Shown: in pieces, positions 38,347 through 49,317 of the stretch | Numbering within the stretch: the stretch's first letter is position 1 | Layout: the number at the start of each line of letters is the position of its first letter | DNA from: Paulownia fortunei | Taxonomy: Eukaryota; Streptophyta; Magnoliopsida; Lamiales; Paulowniaceae | Reading direction: 5' to 3' | NCBI GenBank assembly: GCA_019321725.1 | Contig: CM033118.1 | Coordinates: forward strand, 14,596,071-14,660,070 | Length of the DNA stretch: 64,000 bases | The notes under the pieces: model-generated | Told to the model about the DNA's origin: nothing | Database searches by the model: none | Seen by the model: only the letters and a program-made list of their open reading frames with translations | Made by a program: the position numbers and the translations under genes

Positions 38347-41035
38347 TGTGATACCCGAGCCTCTTACTACTCACATGGCTAAATATGATTCATGTATTAC
38401 ATGTTAATTTTATATGCTATTTGCATTTCTATTGACATTGCATAATTTATTTCATTTTATACGACATTCTTGAATATTAAACTTAATTCTGAAGCTCTTG
38501 CATGATATTAGTTATTGAATTTCTTAATCTAAGTAGTTGATTTTATATTGAAATAAGAAGAAAATGAGGTGGATCAATATTAGATATAGATGGGATATAT
38601 AGGTTATAATTTTGGAAGTGCTAAAAGTGTTACTAGTAACCTTATACGGTTTAATTTGATTTGATCAAGTTATTTCAAAAGTATATATTTGTAAATTAGC
38701 ATACTTGGGATATTGGACATGATATAATATGAATTAAGTGTCATATTACAAGGCCCTTATGTGCATATGATTTTAGAAATGCAAACTAGATAATTCTTTA
38801 AGAATCGGATGCGAATCGGTTTGGAGATCGAATGAACGGACATAGGAATTACCTATGGGAATGAATGGTGATTAAGATAGGTTGCAACCAAATAAAAATA
38901 GATGAGACACACAAGATTAGGGCTCCAAGATAAGGGAGAAAATCAGATTTTCCATTTACTTGCCACCTCGTGCTTTCTTATTAAGCTTAAGCTAACATCT
39001 CAAGCTAACACCTCAAACCCTTCACCCTTAAGCAACGACCAGACCCTCATTTCAGCCATTTTCATCTTCCAACCACACACCTTAAGGTCTCCATGTGATC
39101 CAAATTGATTCCAAGTTGAAATAAAAGCAAGAAAAGCAAAGAAGAAGTGATTACCATCAAGTTAGCCTCAAAATCTGCATAGGTAACACTTATCTACGGT
39201 TTTGCCTTTGGTTTTCAGATTATTATGAATGGTTTTATGGCTTATTAAGCTTTCAATATCTCTTATAAAAGTGTTAAGAAGTTTTTAGTTAGACTTTGGT
39301 GCACAAAGAAAGGGTTTTTGATCACAAACACTTAATAGGAAATACTTGTGGCAGAAACTGTCATCTTACTATTTTCTTGTGTTTTAGACTTCAAAAGTGT
39401 ATGGTATGTTGAATAAAACCTATAATTATTACCATTTACATGACCATATATGAGTTAATAGTATTGGAATGAATTTTTATCAGTTGGAAATTGAAATAGA
39501 GAATGATATTGGAGAAACACTCAAACTGCCAAAATAGCAAAATCTGTTTTGGTGTGCTGTGAAGGAAACTGAATTAAGGGAGCTAAATAGATTATTTTTG
39601 GTAATAATATGACCTGATTGTCTCATTATATATGTTATCTAAGTATGGTGAAAATGTTGGAGTGATTGAATATACTTAAGGGTGCTAAAACCATTAACGT
39701 CATGAAGTGTGCAAAACTGTCACGGTAGGAAATAATCTGTTTCAGTATGTCGTGAAGAGAGCTGAACTTGGGAAGCTATATCCATGATTTTTACCAATTA
39801 TATGATATGGTTACATTTATATACATGTTATATAAGTGTGGTAAAATTTTTGGAGTGATTGGATATGTTTAGGGATGTTAAAATTATCATGCAACTAAAC
39901 TTGACAGCAAGAAAATATGAAAATGTGAATCTGCCACATTTGATCACTTAGCATGTTTCAACCTAGACATGTTGCTATTGAGTGTTAAAAATTAGGTACA
40001 TGTTATTAGAGTTATAATACTTCAATTACATGATGTTTTCATGTATTTAAGATGAGAAATTGAGGTATTTGAGGGGCTATATTGGGTTCTAGTTTGTGAA
40101 AGCTTGATTGTTAGCTTATAGCTTGGTGTTTAAGGTATAGTATGAGATTTTGTGCTTTCAACTTGCCAAATTGGGAATGGTGCTTGATGTCGGGTAGTAT
40201 TACAGGCTATTTTACATCTAAGGTTGGAGAGGAATACTAAACAAATTTAGACTAAGCCACCAACCAAGTGAAAGGTAAGTAAAGATTCATTTGCAGCTAC
40301 AATGCATAGACATAGTAGATGTGTGAATTATATGTAATATCATAAATCATATGTGCATAGTAGAGGGCTCTCCATTGAGCATACATACATGGGCATTGTC
40401 ATTAGCACGTGCATGCATCATATACTAGCATTGTGATAAATCTTGCATTGCACGGCATGATTCAGAGAAAGGAAAATGTTTTGTTGACCACTACTAGTGT
40501 ACCGAAGCATGCATGGATTATGGCGGTATACAGAGCTCTTTTCCGGTGCATGAGATAGTAGCGTTGGTCAGGGGCCCAAGAAAGAAATGATTTTGAGAGA
40601 AATATTTTGATGCATAAAATTGCATTGTGAGCATAGCATTTTGAGTTGCATGACTTGATATTGTGGATTATTCTTTGACATGCATAATCTTTACTTGCTG
40701 AGCATTAGCTCATATAGTTTATGCATTGTAGGTGAGTACGATGATACTTGAAGCATCTTTGGCTGGCTAGTCGGCTATTGGAGCTCCTGCAGGTGTTTGA
40801 GGAAGTGTGTACATGGATGACGACCTGTTGGGCTATTTTGTTGGCTTGTTATATTTTGAGTCTGGTGTATTATGTTTTTAGATTGGTACTATATTTCTCT
40901 TTTAAAACTTTACTGTAGTTAAGTATGTAAATATTGTGGTCGTTGTGGGTGTTGTGTTTTTATATAAATACTGATCCTTCTATTTTAAACAGGGTTGTGT
41001 ATGTAAGAAGTGATTTAGCTTTTCTTAAAATGTTA
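38347..41035 (+). repeat. 5' LTR of the Tekay element, truncated at its 3' end
   Basis: It aligns with the 3' LTR from its start to the shared GTGATTTAGYTTTTCTTAAAAT, after which it changes into pol sequence. It also lacks about 75 bp at position 40516, where the 3' LTR has a cluster of GCATGGATTTGCATG-like motifs (46708-46783). The missing block is bounded by ATGGATT-type repeats, consistent with slippage or recombination between them. A 68-codon ORF (38902-39108) is present in both LTRs. Confidence 0.85.
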
Positions 41036-41665
41036 AAAAAGAATGTACCGGCCAAGGTATTCACCATGACCAGGGCGGATTTAGAAGCAAATCCATCGGT
41101 GGTAACAGGTACACTTTATATTTCTAGTGTTCCAACACTTGTATTATTTGATTCTGGAGCCACGCATTCATTTGCATCTACTGAGTACGTGAAGAGGCTA
41201 GGTAGAATACCAGACGTAGCAGAAATCAGTTATAGTGTAACAGTTCCCTCTGGAGATGCTAGACAAACCGATCGGATTTTGAGAGCTTGTACTATACTTG
41301 TTGAAGGTAGAGAATTACATGCTGATTTGATTGTACTGGATATGAATGATTATGATGTTATTTTGGGCGTGGATTGGTTGTCAAAGTATGGGGCTACTAT
41401 CAACTGTAAGGAAAAGACGGTGACATTTCAACTTTCTGGGAAAGAGTCTTTCACATTTGCCAGCATTGTGAAGAATTTCAGATTTCCTATGATTTCAGCA
41501 GTGAAGGCACAACGATTACTCGATGATGGTTGCGAAGGGTACTTGGTGAGTGTTATGAACATTGAGGAACAACACCCACCAACTCTGAGTGAAATACTAG
41601 TGGTACGGGAATATACTGAAGTATTCCCAGATGATTTCCCGGACTGCCACCAGATCGTGAAATAA
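40934..41665 (+). pseudogene. Chimeric ORF: LTR sequence fused to Gypsy aspartic protease
   Basis: A 243-codon frame whose first approximately 35 codons are LTR-derived and whose remainder is pol. The retropepsin active-site motif LFDSGATHSFAS is at about residues 71-82, followed by the flap-region residues and VILGVDWLSKYGATIN at about residues 141-156, the usual layout of plant Gypsy protease. The frame shifts by one base near 41630, where DDFP should lead into the linker before reverse transcriptase, and it ends at 41665. The initiating ATG within the LTR is a by-product of the deletion, not a native start. No evidence for a cellular role. Confidence 0.8.
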
Positions 41666-44499
41666 AGTTTGTTATTGACATACAACCAGGAACATCTTCA
41701 ATCTCAAAAACTCCCTACAGAATGGCTCCATTGGAGTTAAAAGAATTGAAAGTACAATTACAAGACTTGTTGGACAAGGGATTCATCAGACCGAGCTTTT
41801 CACCTTGGGGAGCACCAGTTCTATTTGTACGTAAGAAGGATGGCACCATGAGACTGTGCATTGATTATCGAGAGTTGAACAGGGTCACAATTAAGAATAA
41901 GTATCCGTTACCCAGAATCGATGATTTATTTGACCAGCTTCAGGGTGCCGCAATATTTTCAAAGATTGACTTACGCTCTGGGTACCATCAATTGAAAATA
42001 AAGGAAGAGGATATCCCAAAGACGGCATTTAGTACAAGATATGGGCACTATGAATTTTTGGTGATGCCATTTGGATTGACTAACGCTCCAGCAGCATTCA
42101 TGGATTTGATGAACAGAGTGTTTAAAGAATTTCTGGATAAATTTGTTATTGTATTCATAGATGACATTCTAGTTTACTCCAGAACTAAAGAAGAACATGC
42201 CGCACATTTAACACAAGTACTAGAGGTCCTGAAAGTGAAGTAGTTGTACGCCAAATTCAAGAAATGCGAGTTCTGGTTGGATCGTGTGGTATTCTTGGGA
42301 CATGTTATATCAGGAGCGGGAATATCAGTAGATCCAAGTAAAGTTGAAGCTATCAACAACTGGATGCAACCTACTAATCCTTCAGAGGTGCGCAGTTTTC
42401 TGGGTGTAGCTGGATATTACCGAAGATTTGTGGAGGGGTTCTCCAAGACTGCAATGCCATTGACACAATTAACCAGAAAAGGGGTGATGTTTAGATGGAC
42501 AGATATGTGTGAGCGAAGTTTCCAGGAGCTGAAAAAGAGGCTGACTTCAACACCTATTCTCTCAATTCCATCAGGTACGGGAGGATTCGTAATTTACAGT
42601 GACGCATCGAAGAATGGATTAGGATGTGTACTGATGCAGAATGACAAAGTAATTGCGTATGCATCCAGACAACTTAAAGAGTACGAAAAGAATTACCCCA
42701 CGCACGACTTGGAACTTGCTGCTGTAGTATTTGCGCTTAAAATATGGAGGCACTATTTATATGGTGAACGGTGCGAGATCTTTACTGATCACAAGAGCCT
42801 CAAATACTTCTTCACACAGAAAGAGTTGAATATGCAGCAGCGAAGATGGCTAGAACTGGTAAAAGATTATGATTGTGTGATTAACTACCACCCAGGTAAA
42901 GCCAACGTTGTAGCTGATGCATTGAGCCGAAAATCCACACAAAGTACAATGGCTATGGATTTAATTCAGAAATTGGAACTGAATGATTTGCAGAAAATGA
43001 ATATAGAGATTTTACAGACAGGAGTAATAGAGGCAAAGTTGGCAGCCCTGACGCTTCAGCCTACGCTAATTGATAGGATCAAACAGGGACAACGAGATGA
43101 TGAATATCTCATCAATATGAGAAAATATGTTGCTGCAGGAAAGTCTACTGAATTTAAGATGACTCAGGATGATATTTTACAATTTAGAGGGTGGTTTTGT
43201 GTGCCAAATATTGATAACATTCGGGAAGACATTTTAAAAGAGGCACATTCAACCCCTTATTCAGTACATCCAGGGGCTACTAAGATGTATAGAGACTTGA
43301 AATCGCATTATTGGTGGCCGGGTATGAAAAATAACATCGCCCAGCATGTGGAGCAATGTTTAACATGTCAGCAAATAAAGGCCGAACATCAAAGACCCGC
43401 AGGGACTTTACAACCTCTACTTATTCCAGAATGGAAATGGGAAAGGATCACCATGGATTTCATAACTGGTTTGGCAAAGACTACTAAGAGTCATGATGCT
43501 ATTTGGGTTATCGTCGATAGATTGACCAAGTCTGCTCATTTTCTTCCCATATGTTCTACATATTCCATGGATCGCTATGCCCAATTATACATTCAAGAGA
43601 TTGTCAGACTTCATGGTGTGCCATTGTCTATTATTTCTGATAGAGATTCAAGATTTTTGTCTACTTTTTGGTGGAGTTTACACAAAGCTTTGGGAACACA
43701 ATTATCATTTAGTACAGCATATCATCCTCAGACGGATGGGCAATCTGAACGAACAATACAGACGTTGGAGGATATGCTCAGAGCCTGTGTATTAGACTTC
43801 CAAGGTCAGTGGAGTAAATTCCTACCTTTGGTGGAGTTTTCGTACAACAACAGCTATCAGACTAGCATTGGAGTGGCTCCCTATGAAGCATTGTATGGCA
43901 GAAAATGTAAGTCTCCGATACACTGGGATGAAGTTGGTAAGAAGAAACTTTTGGGCCCAGATATGATTAGAGAGATGACAGAAGCCGTGTTACAGATTCG
44001 ACAAAGAATGCAAACTGCCCAAAATCGACAGAAAAGTTACGCAGATCGACGAAGAAGGGCGCTGGAGTTTGCGATAGGAGATCAGGTGTTTTTGAAAGTA
44101 GCACCAATGAAGGGCATCATGCGGTTTGGGAAGAAAGGAAAATTGAGTCCCAGATACATTGGCCCATTCTCGGTGATTGAAAGAATTGGTGATGTTTCTT
44201 ACAGAGTAGATCTGCCAACATCTATGTCCCAAATACACAATGTATTTTATGTGTCTATGCTGAGGAAATAAATTGCTAATCCTTCTCACATTCTGAAGAA
44301 TGAACTAGTGGAATTAAAGACAGATTTGAGCTACGAAGAAAAACCTGTACAGATTTTATTACGAGAAGTGAAGCAGCTAAGAAATAAACAGATTCCATTG
44401 GTTAAGGTGTTATGGAGAAACCAATTAGTAGAAGAGGCCACTGGGGAAAGGGAGGATGAAATGAGAACTAAGTATCCTGAACTTTTCGGTAAGTGAAAT
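41632..44499 (+). pseudogene. Gypsy pol: reverse transcriptase, RNase H, integrase, chromodomain
   Basis: This frame continues pol after a one-base shift near 41630. The reverse transcriptase carries the catalytic [10 protein letters not shown] (YxDD equivalent at 42157-42168). An in-frame TAG at 42241-42243 interrupts it. RNase H follows with [13 protein letters not shown] and [10 protein letters not shown]. Integrase has its H-H-C-C finger (ending [10 protein letters not shown]) and the catalytic positions MDFITG, SDRDSRF and [13 protein letters not shown], all present. A TAA at 44269-44271 interrupts the frame before the chromodomain (KQIPLVKVLWRNQLVEEAT). In that domain the Trp usual after EEAT is Gly (GGG), which removes an aromatic-cage residue. 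Two stops and a shift make it non-functional although catalytic residues survive. Confidence 0.9.
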
Positions 44500-44516
44500 T
44501 TCGGGGACGAAATTTT

Positions 44517-44532
44517 TATAAGGAGGGGAGGA
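44517..44532 (+). other. Polypurine tract of the Tekay element
   Basis: TATAAGGAGGGGAGGA sits immediately 5' of the 3' LTR, which starts at 44533 with TGTGATACC. In LTR retrotransposons this tract primes plus-strand DNA synthesis. The upstream GGGGACGAAATTTTTATAAG is typical of plant Gypsy elements. Confidence 0.85.
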
Positions 44533-47384
44533 TGTGATACCCGAGCCTCTTACTACTCACATGGCTAAATATGATTCATGCATTACATGTTAATTTTATA
44601 TGCTATTTGCATTTCTATTGACATTGCATAATTTATTTCATTTTATACGACATTCTTGAATATTAAACTTAATTCTGAAGCTCTTGCACGATATTAGTTA
44701 TTAAATTTCTTAATCTAAGTAGTTGATTTTATATTGAAATAAGAAGAAAATAAGGTGGATCAATATTAGATATAGATGGGATATATAGGTTATAATTTTG
44801 GAAGTGCTAAAAGTGTTACTAGTAACCTTATACGGTTTAATTTGATTTGATCAAGTCATTTCAAAAGTATATATTTGTAAATTAGCATAATTGGGATATT
44901 GGACATGATATAATATGAATTAAGTGTCATATTACAAGGCCCTTATGTGCATATGATTTTAGAAATGCAAACTAGATAATTCTTTAAGAATCGGATGCGA
45001 ATCGGTTTGGAGATCGAATGAACGGACATAGGAATTACCTATGGGAATGAATGGTGATTAAGATAGGTTGCAACCAAATAAAAATAGATGAGACACACAA
45101 GATTAGGGCTGCAAGATAAGGGAGAAAATCAGATTTGCCATTTACTTGCCACCTCGTGCTTTCTTATTAAGCTTAAGCTAACATCTCAAGCTAACACCTC
45201 AAACCCTTCACCCTTAAGCAACGACCAGACCCTCATTTCAGCCATTTTCATCTTCCAACCACACACCTTAAGGTCTCCATGTGATCCAAATTGATTCCAA
45301 GTTGAAATAAAAGCAAGAAAAGCAAAGAAGAAGTGATTACCATCAAGTTAGCCTCAAAATCTGCATAGGTAACACTTATCTACGGTTTTGCCTTTAGTTT
45401 TCAGATTATTATGAATGGTTTTATGGCTTATTAAGCTTTCAATATCTCTTATAAAAGTGTTAAGAAGTTTTTAGTTAGACTTTGGTGCACAAAGAAAGGA
45501 TTTTTGATCACAAACACTTAATAGGAAATACTTGTGGCAGAAACTGTCATCTTACTGTTTTTTTGTGTTTTAGACTTCAAAAGTGTATGGTATGTTGAAT
45601 AAAACCTATAATTATTACCATTTACATGACCATATATGAGTTAATAGTATTGGAATGAATTTTTATCAGTTGGAAATTGAAATAGAGAATGATATTGGAG
45701 AAACACTCAAACTGCCAAAATAGCAAAATCTGTTTTGGTGTGCTGTGAAGGAAACTGAATTAAGGGAGCTAAATAGATTATTTTTGGTAATAATATGACC
45801 TGGTTGTCTCATTATATATGTTATCTAAGTATGGTGAAAATGTTGGAGTGATTGAATATACTTAAGGGTGCTAAAACCATTAACGTCATGAAGTGTGCAA
45901 AACTGTCACGGTAGGAAATAATCTGTTTCAGTATGTCGTGAAGAGAGCTGAACTTGGGAAGCTATATCCGTGATTTTTAGCAATTATATGATATGGTTAC
46001 ATTTATATACATGTTATATAAGTGTGGTAAAAATTTTGGAGTGATTGGATATGTTTAGGGATGTTAAAATTATCATGCAACCAAACTTGACAGCAAGAAA
46101 ATATGAAAATGTGAATCTGCCACATTTGATCACTTAGCATGTTTCAACCTAGACATGTTGCTATTGAGTGTTAACAATTAGGTACATGCTATTAGAGTTA
46201 TAATACTTCAATTACATGATGTTTTCATGTATTTAAGATGAGAAATTGAGGTATTTGAGGGGCTATATTGGATTCTAGTTTGTGAAAGCTTGATTGTTAG
46301 CTTATAGCTTGGTGTTTAAGGTCTAGTATGAGATTTTGTGCTTTCAACTTGCCAAATTGGGAATGGTGCTTGATGTTGGGTAATATTACAGGCTATTTTA
46401 CATCTAAGGTTGGAGAGGAATACTAAACAAATTTAGACTAAGCCACCAACCAAGTGAAAGGTAAGTAAAGATTCATTTGCAACTACAATGCATAGACATA
46501 GTAGATGTGTGAATTATATGTAATATCATAAATCATATGTGCATAGTAGAGGGCTCTCCATTGAGCATACATACATGGGCATTGTCATTAGCACGTGCAT
46601 GCATCATATACTAGCATTGTGATAAATCTTGCATTGCACGGCATGATTCAGAGAAAGGAAAATGTTTTGTTGACCACTACTAGTGTACCGAAGCATGCAT
46701 GGATTTGCATGGTGTTATGCATGGATTTGTAGGTTCGCGTGCATGGATTTGCATGCTTATATGATTATTGGCCATTGGATTATGGCGGTATACAGAGCTC
46801 TTTTCCGGTGCATGAGATAGTAGCGTTGGTCAGGGGCCCAAGAAAGAAATGATTTTGAGAGAAATATTTTGATGCATAAAATTGCATTGTGAGCATAGCA
46901 TTTTGAGTTGCATGACTTGATATTGTGGATTATTCTTTGACATGCATAATCTTTACTTGTTGAGCGTTAGCTCATATAGTTTATGCATTGTAGGTGAGTA
47001 CGATGATACTTGAAGCATCTTTGGCTGACTGGTCGGCTGTTGGAGCTCCTGCAGGTGTTTGAGGAAGTGTGTACATGGATAACGACCTGTTGGGCTATTT
47101 TGTTGGCTTGTTATATTTTGAGTCTGGTGTATTATGTTTTTAGATTGGTACTATATTTCTCTTTTAAAACTTTACTGTAGTTAAGTATGTAAATATTGTG
47201 GTCGTTGTGGGTGTTGTGTTTTTATATAAATACTGATCCTTCTATTTTAAACAGGGTTGTGTATGTAAGAAGTGATTTAGTTTTTCTTAAAATTTAAAAA
47301 AAAAAATATTCCATGCATGCACACAGGTTTTATCATGTCAAATTATACAATATATATGGTTGTGTAGGAATGGGGGGTGTTACA
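44533..47384 (+). repeat. 3' LTR of the Tekay element, full length
   Basis: 2852 bp, TGTGATACCC to GTGTTACA, ending against the GAACC duplication. It contains a block of GCATGGATTTGCATG-like repeats at 46690-46783 and a 68-codon ORF at 45088-45294 matching the one in the 5' LTR. The same LTR family appears in reverse at 28741-31544 and 62267-64000. Confidence 0.9.
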
Positions 47385-47700
47385 GAACCTGAGTCATAAA
47401 AATAAAAAAATAAAAATGAACCATTTTCTTGGAATTGGAAAAATTATACACCAATAATGTCATTTTTTGTGCTAATGTTATTTTAGTTCAATTCGATGTT
47501 GTGTAATTGTAGAATGAAAAACATTTAAGAGTTCAATTACCTAAAATATGTTGCAAGGCTAACGAAACATAGAGGGAAACCTTGGTTCCAAAATAAAGAA
47601 GACATAATATTTATTATACATACCTTTATTGTGTCTCCATTAGAATGATTCCATTAGTATTAATGTTAAACATGGATGGAAGGTGTCACGTGGTACAATG

Positions 47701-47712
47701 TAGGGTTTAGGG
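47701..47712 (-). promoter_or_regulatory. Telobox-like motif
   Basis: TAGGGTTTAGGG, the reverse of CCCTAAACCCTA, holds a full AAACCCTA telobox. Teloboxes occur in promoters of plant genes linked to growth and cell cycling and can bind TRB proteins. Position about 1.6 kb upstream of the start codon makes a role plausible but unproven. Confidence 0.45.
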
Positions 47713-47752
47713 AGCTGAAGTGATATGCTTGATAATTTAGAGAGTAGAAAGA

Positions 47753-47993
47753 GATTTCCTTTGTCCCAAAATAATTGCACCTTTTGCTATGCAATAAAAT
47801 CAAATTATTTGTTTTTTTTGACTAATTTATCATACTGATTTATTTGGTAATTTTGAGATTATTACATTCAAATCTTAGTGTTTGTTATATTATTTAAAAA
47901 ATTACCTAATTTTTTTTATCATCGGACTAAAAAGAAAATTGAATTAAATGGTTAATTGGAGTAAGAAATCATTATTTAAGTAGGAAGGAAGTA
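47753..47993. mobile_element. Stowaway-like MITE
   Basis: The left end TTTCCTTTGTCCCAAAATAA and the right end (reverse complement) TACTTCCTTCCTACTTAAA match the CTCCCTCCGTCCCA-type terminal inverted repeats of Stowaway (Tc1/Mariner) MITEs. Its length of about 240 bp and AT-rich interior fit. The ends are diverged, so it is an old copy in the kinesin promoter. Confidence 0.6.
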
Positions 47994-48170
47994 TATTTTT
48001 AAGAGTTTAAGGGCTATAGCCTAAAAGAAGTGTTAGGCCACCCCAAATTGGGGCCCTAGAAGTTATCTGCCCACCATAATATTTTGACTTATGACGTACT
48101 TTGAGCGCAACGTCTTTCGTCCGCGCGATACACTAACGAAACGAACTAACGAGCCACGAGATAATGAAAC

Positions 48171-48181
48171 TAGCCGTTGCA
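48171..48181 (-). promoter_or_regulatory. MSA-like (mitosis-specific activator) element
   Basis: On the minus strand TGCAACGGCTA matches the MSA consensus YCYAACGGYYA at 10 of 11 positions, including the AACGG core. MSA elements recruit three-repeat Myb factors and drive G2/M expression of plant genes including B-type cyclins and NACK1. It lies within or just upstream of the 5' UTR, about 1.1 kb before the ATG, or about 150 bp before the 5' UTR donor. Confidence 0.6.
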
Positions 48182-48199
48182 GGTCCAAAATTCAAAAAT

Positions 48200-48248
48200 C
48201 CAAATCCTCGCTCACACAAATTAACCATCTTATTATTGCTTTCCTATT

Positions 48249-48285
<37 letters not shown>

Positions 48286-48333
48286 TTGATTTGCTTAGAT
48301 CTGATAAAAGAATCTCTCTCCTCTGATTCTCAG
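48200..48333 (+). other. First, non-coding exon (5' UTR) with (TC)15 microsatellite
   Basis: A (TC)15 tract runs from 48253 to 48282, a common feature of plant 5' UTRs and core promoters. A donor CAG|GTAAAT follows at 48333/48334, and an acceptor CCTACAG|AAAAC at 49137/49138 would define an 804-nt leader intron. The transcription start is not determined, so the left boundary is approximate. Confidence 0.5.
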
Positions 48334-49317
48334 GTAAATTGCTTGAACTATCTGAATTTGTATTTTTTGCTATAAGTTCCATAATTTGTGCTGAAATTCA
48401 CTGCGTCTTGTTGAGAATTTCCAAGACAAATCTTCCTTTTCATGATGAGTATGGTACAATAGCTGATGTCCAATGTTGATTCATTCTTGTTGTTCAACGC
48501 TTTCAGAGGTTATCCTCTGTACAGTATTCAGGTGGTCTAGCTGTCTATTTGTTTTGTATATCGAAATTTTTGCTACGTAATTTCCGAAAAATGCTCAGCA
48601 AAGTTGTTTTCTGGTCTGGAGTTGTTGAACGGAAATGATTGTTATACATTTTTATTTAGATGATTAGTTAGAGTTTTGGACCTTGAGGAAGCTTGATGAT
48701 TTTAGTTAATCCGGTCAATTTGTTTCAGATTGGAGTCTATCTGTTAATATTGGAAGCAAGTGTAGTGATTTATTAGTATTTGGCGAATAATGTTTGAGGG
48801 AAAGAATGAAAAAGTAATAATCATTTTTTAGTTTTTTTTTTCAAGCCACATTCTCAATCTCTATTTAATTGTGTAAAGGACAAGCTAAAAGTTCACAAAA
48901 CTACTGTGTTGTTCCTGATCTGTGGGAGTTTCTAAATTCTTGTCTTACAGAAAGTAACTTTTTGTTTGAAATGTTAATCTTCAGAGTGCAAAGGACTTAA
49001 TTTATTCAGCCAACTTCACAGCCCCTCCACATATGTTTTATTAACTGTGTGTTCTATAGTTATGATCATGAGTCTATTAAAATAAATTTTCACTTTTCCT
49101 TTTCTGTGGTATCCTAATTTCTGATTGTTTCCTACAGAAAACTTGTTGGTGATAAAGTGCTGTCACAAATTGAAGAACATTTCAATCTTAGAGGACAACC
49201 AATTGTAAATCTGATTTAATCCAGCCTCCCTGTGAGAGGCATTAGGTTGTGCTTCGAGTGGTGTTCTATCATAGTAGTTTTCTTGTGCATTGAATTGTTA
49301 ATTTTTATCTGAGCAAG

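Larger units (their letters stand above)
38347..47384 (+). mobile_element. Tekay-type (chromovirus) Ty3/Gypsy retrotransposon, gag-deleted
   Basis: A 9038-bp element flanked by exact GAACC target duplications (38342-38346, 47385-47389). LTRs begin TGTGATACCCGAGCCTC and the 3' LTR ends GGGGGGTGTTACA. The two LTRs differ at roughly 1 percent of sites by eye apart from one indel, so the insertion is recent. The 5' LTR lacks its last approximately 110 bp and joins directly to the protease part of pol near 41035. The primer site, gag and the start of pol are missing. Pol order is protease, reverse transcriptase, RNase H, integrase, chromodomain, which defines the chromovirus type; the C-terminal chromodomain and long LTRs point to Tekay/Del. 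It cannot move on its own. Confidence 0.9.
47385..48100. other. Upstream region of the kinesin gene
   Basis: No gene. It contains the right GAACC duplication, a telobox-like run at 47701-47712, a Stowaway-like MITE (about 47753-47993) and, towards 48090-48130, a short CpG-rich stretch (GCGCAACGTCTTTCGTCCGC) just before the presumed transcription start. The retrotransposon ends about 0.8 kb from the 5' UTR. Confidence 0.6.

Noticed and set aside
40934..41665. Plant cellular aspartic protease
   Set aside because: The LFDSGATHSFAS motif, the following pol domains and the LTR flanks show a Gypsy retropepsin.
48091..48375. 94-codon ORF over the (TC)n tract
   Set aside because: It crosses a predicted splice donor, and its Ser/Leu run is the microsatellite; it is 5' UTR.
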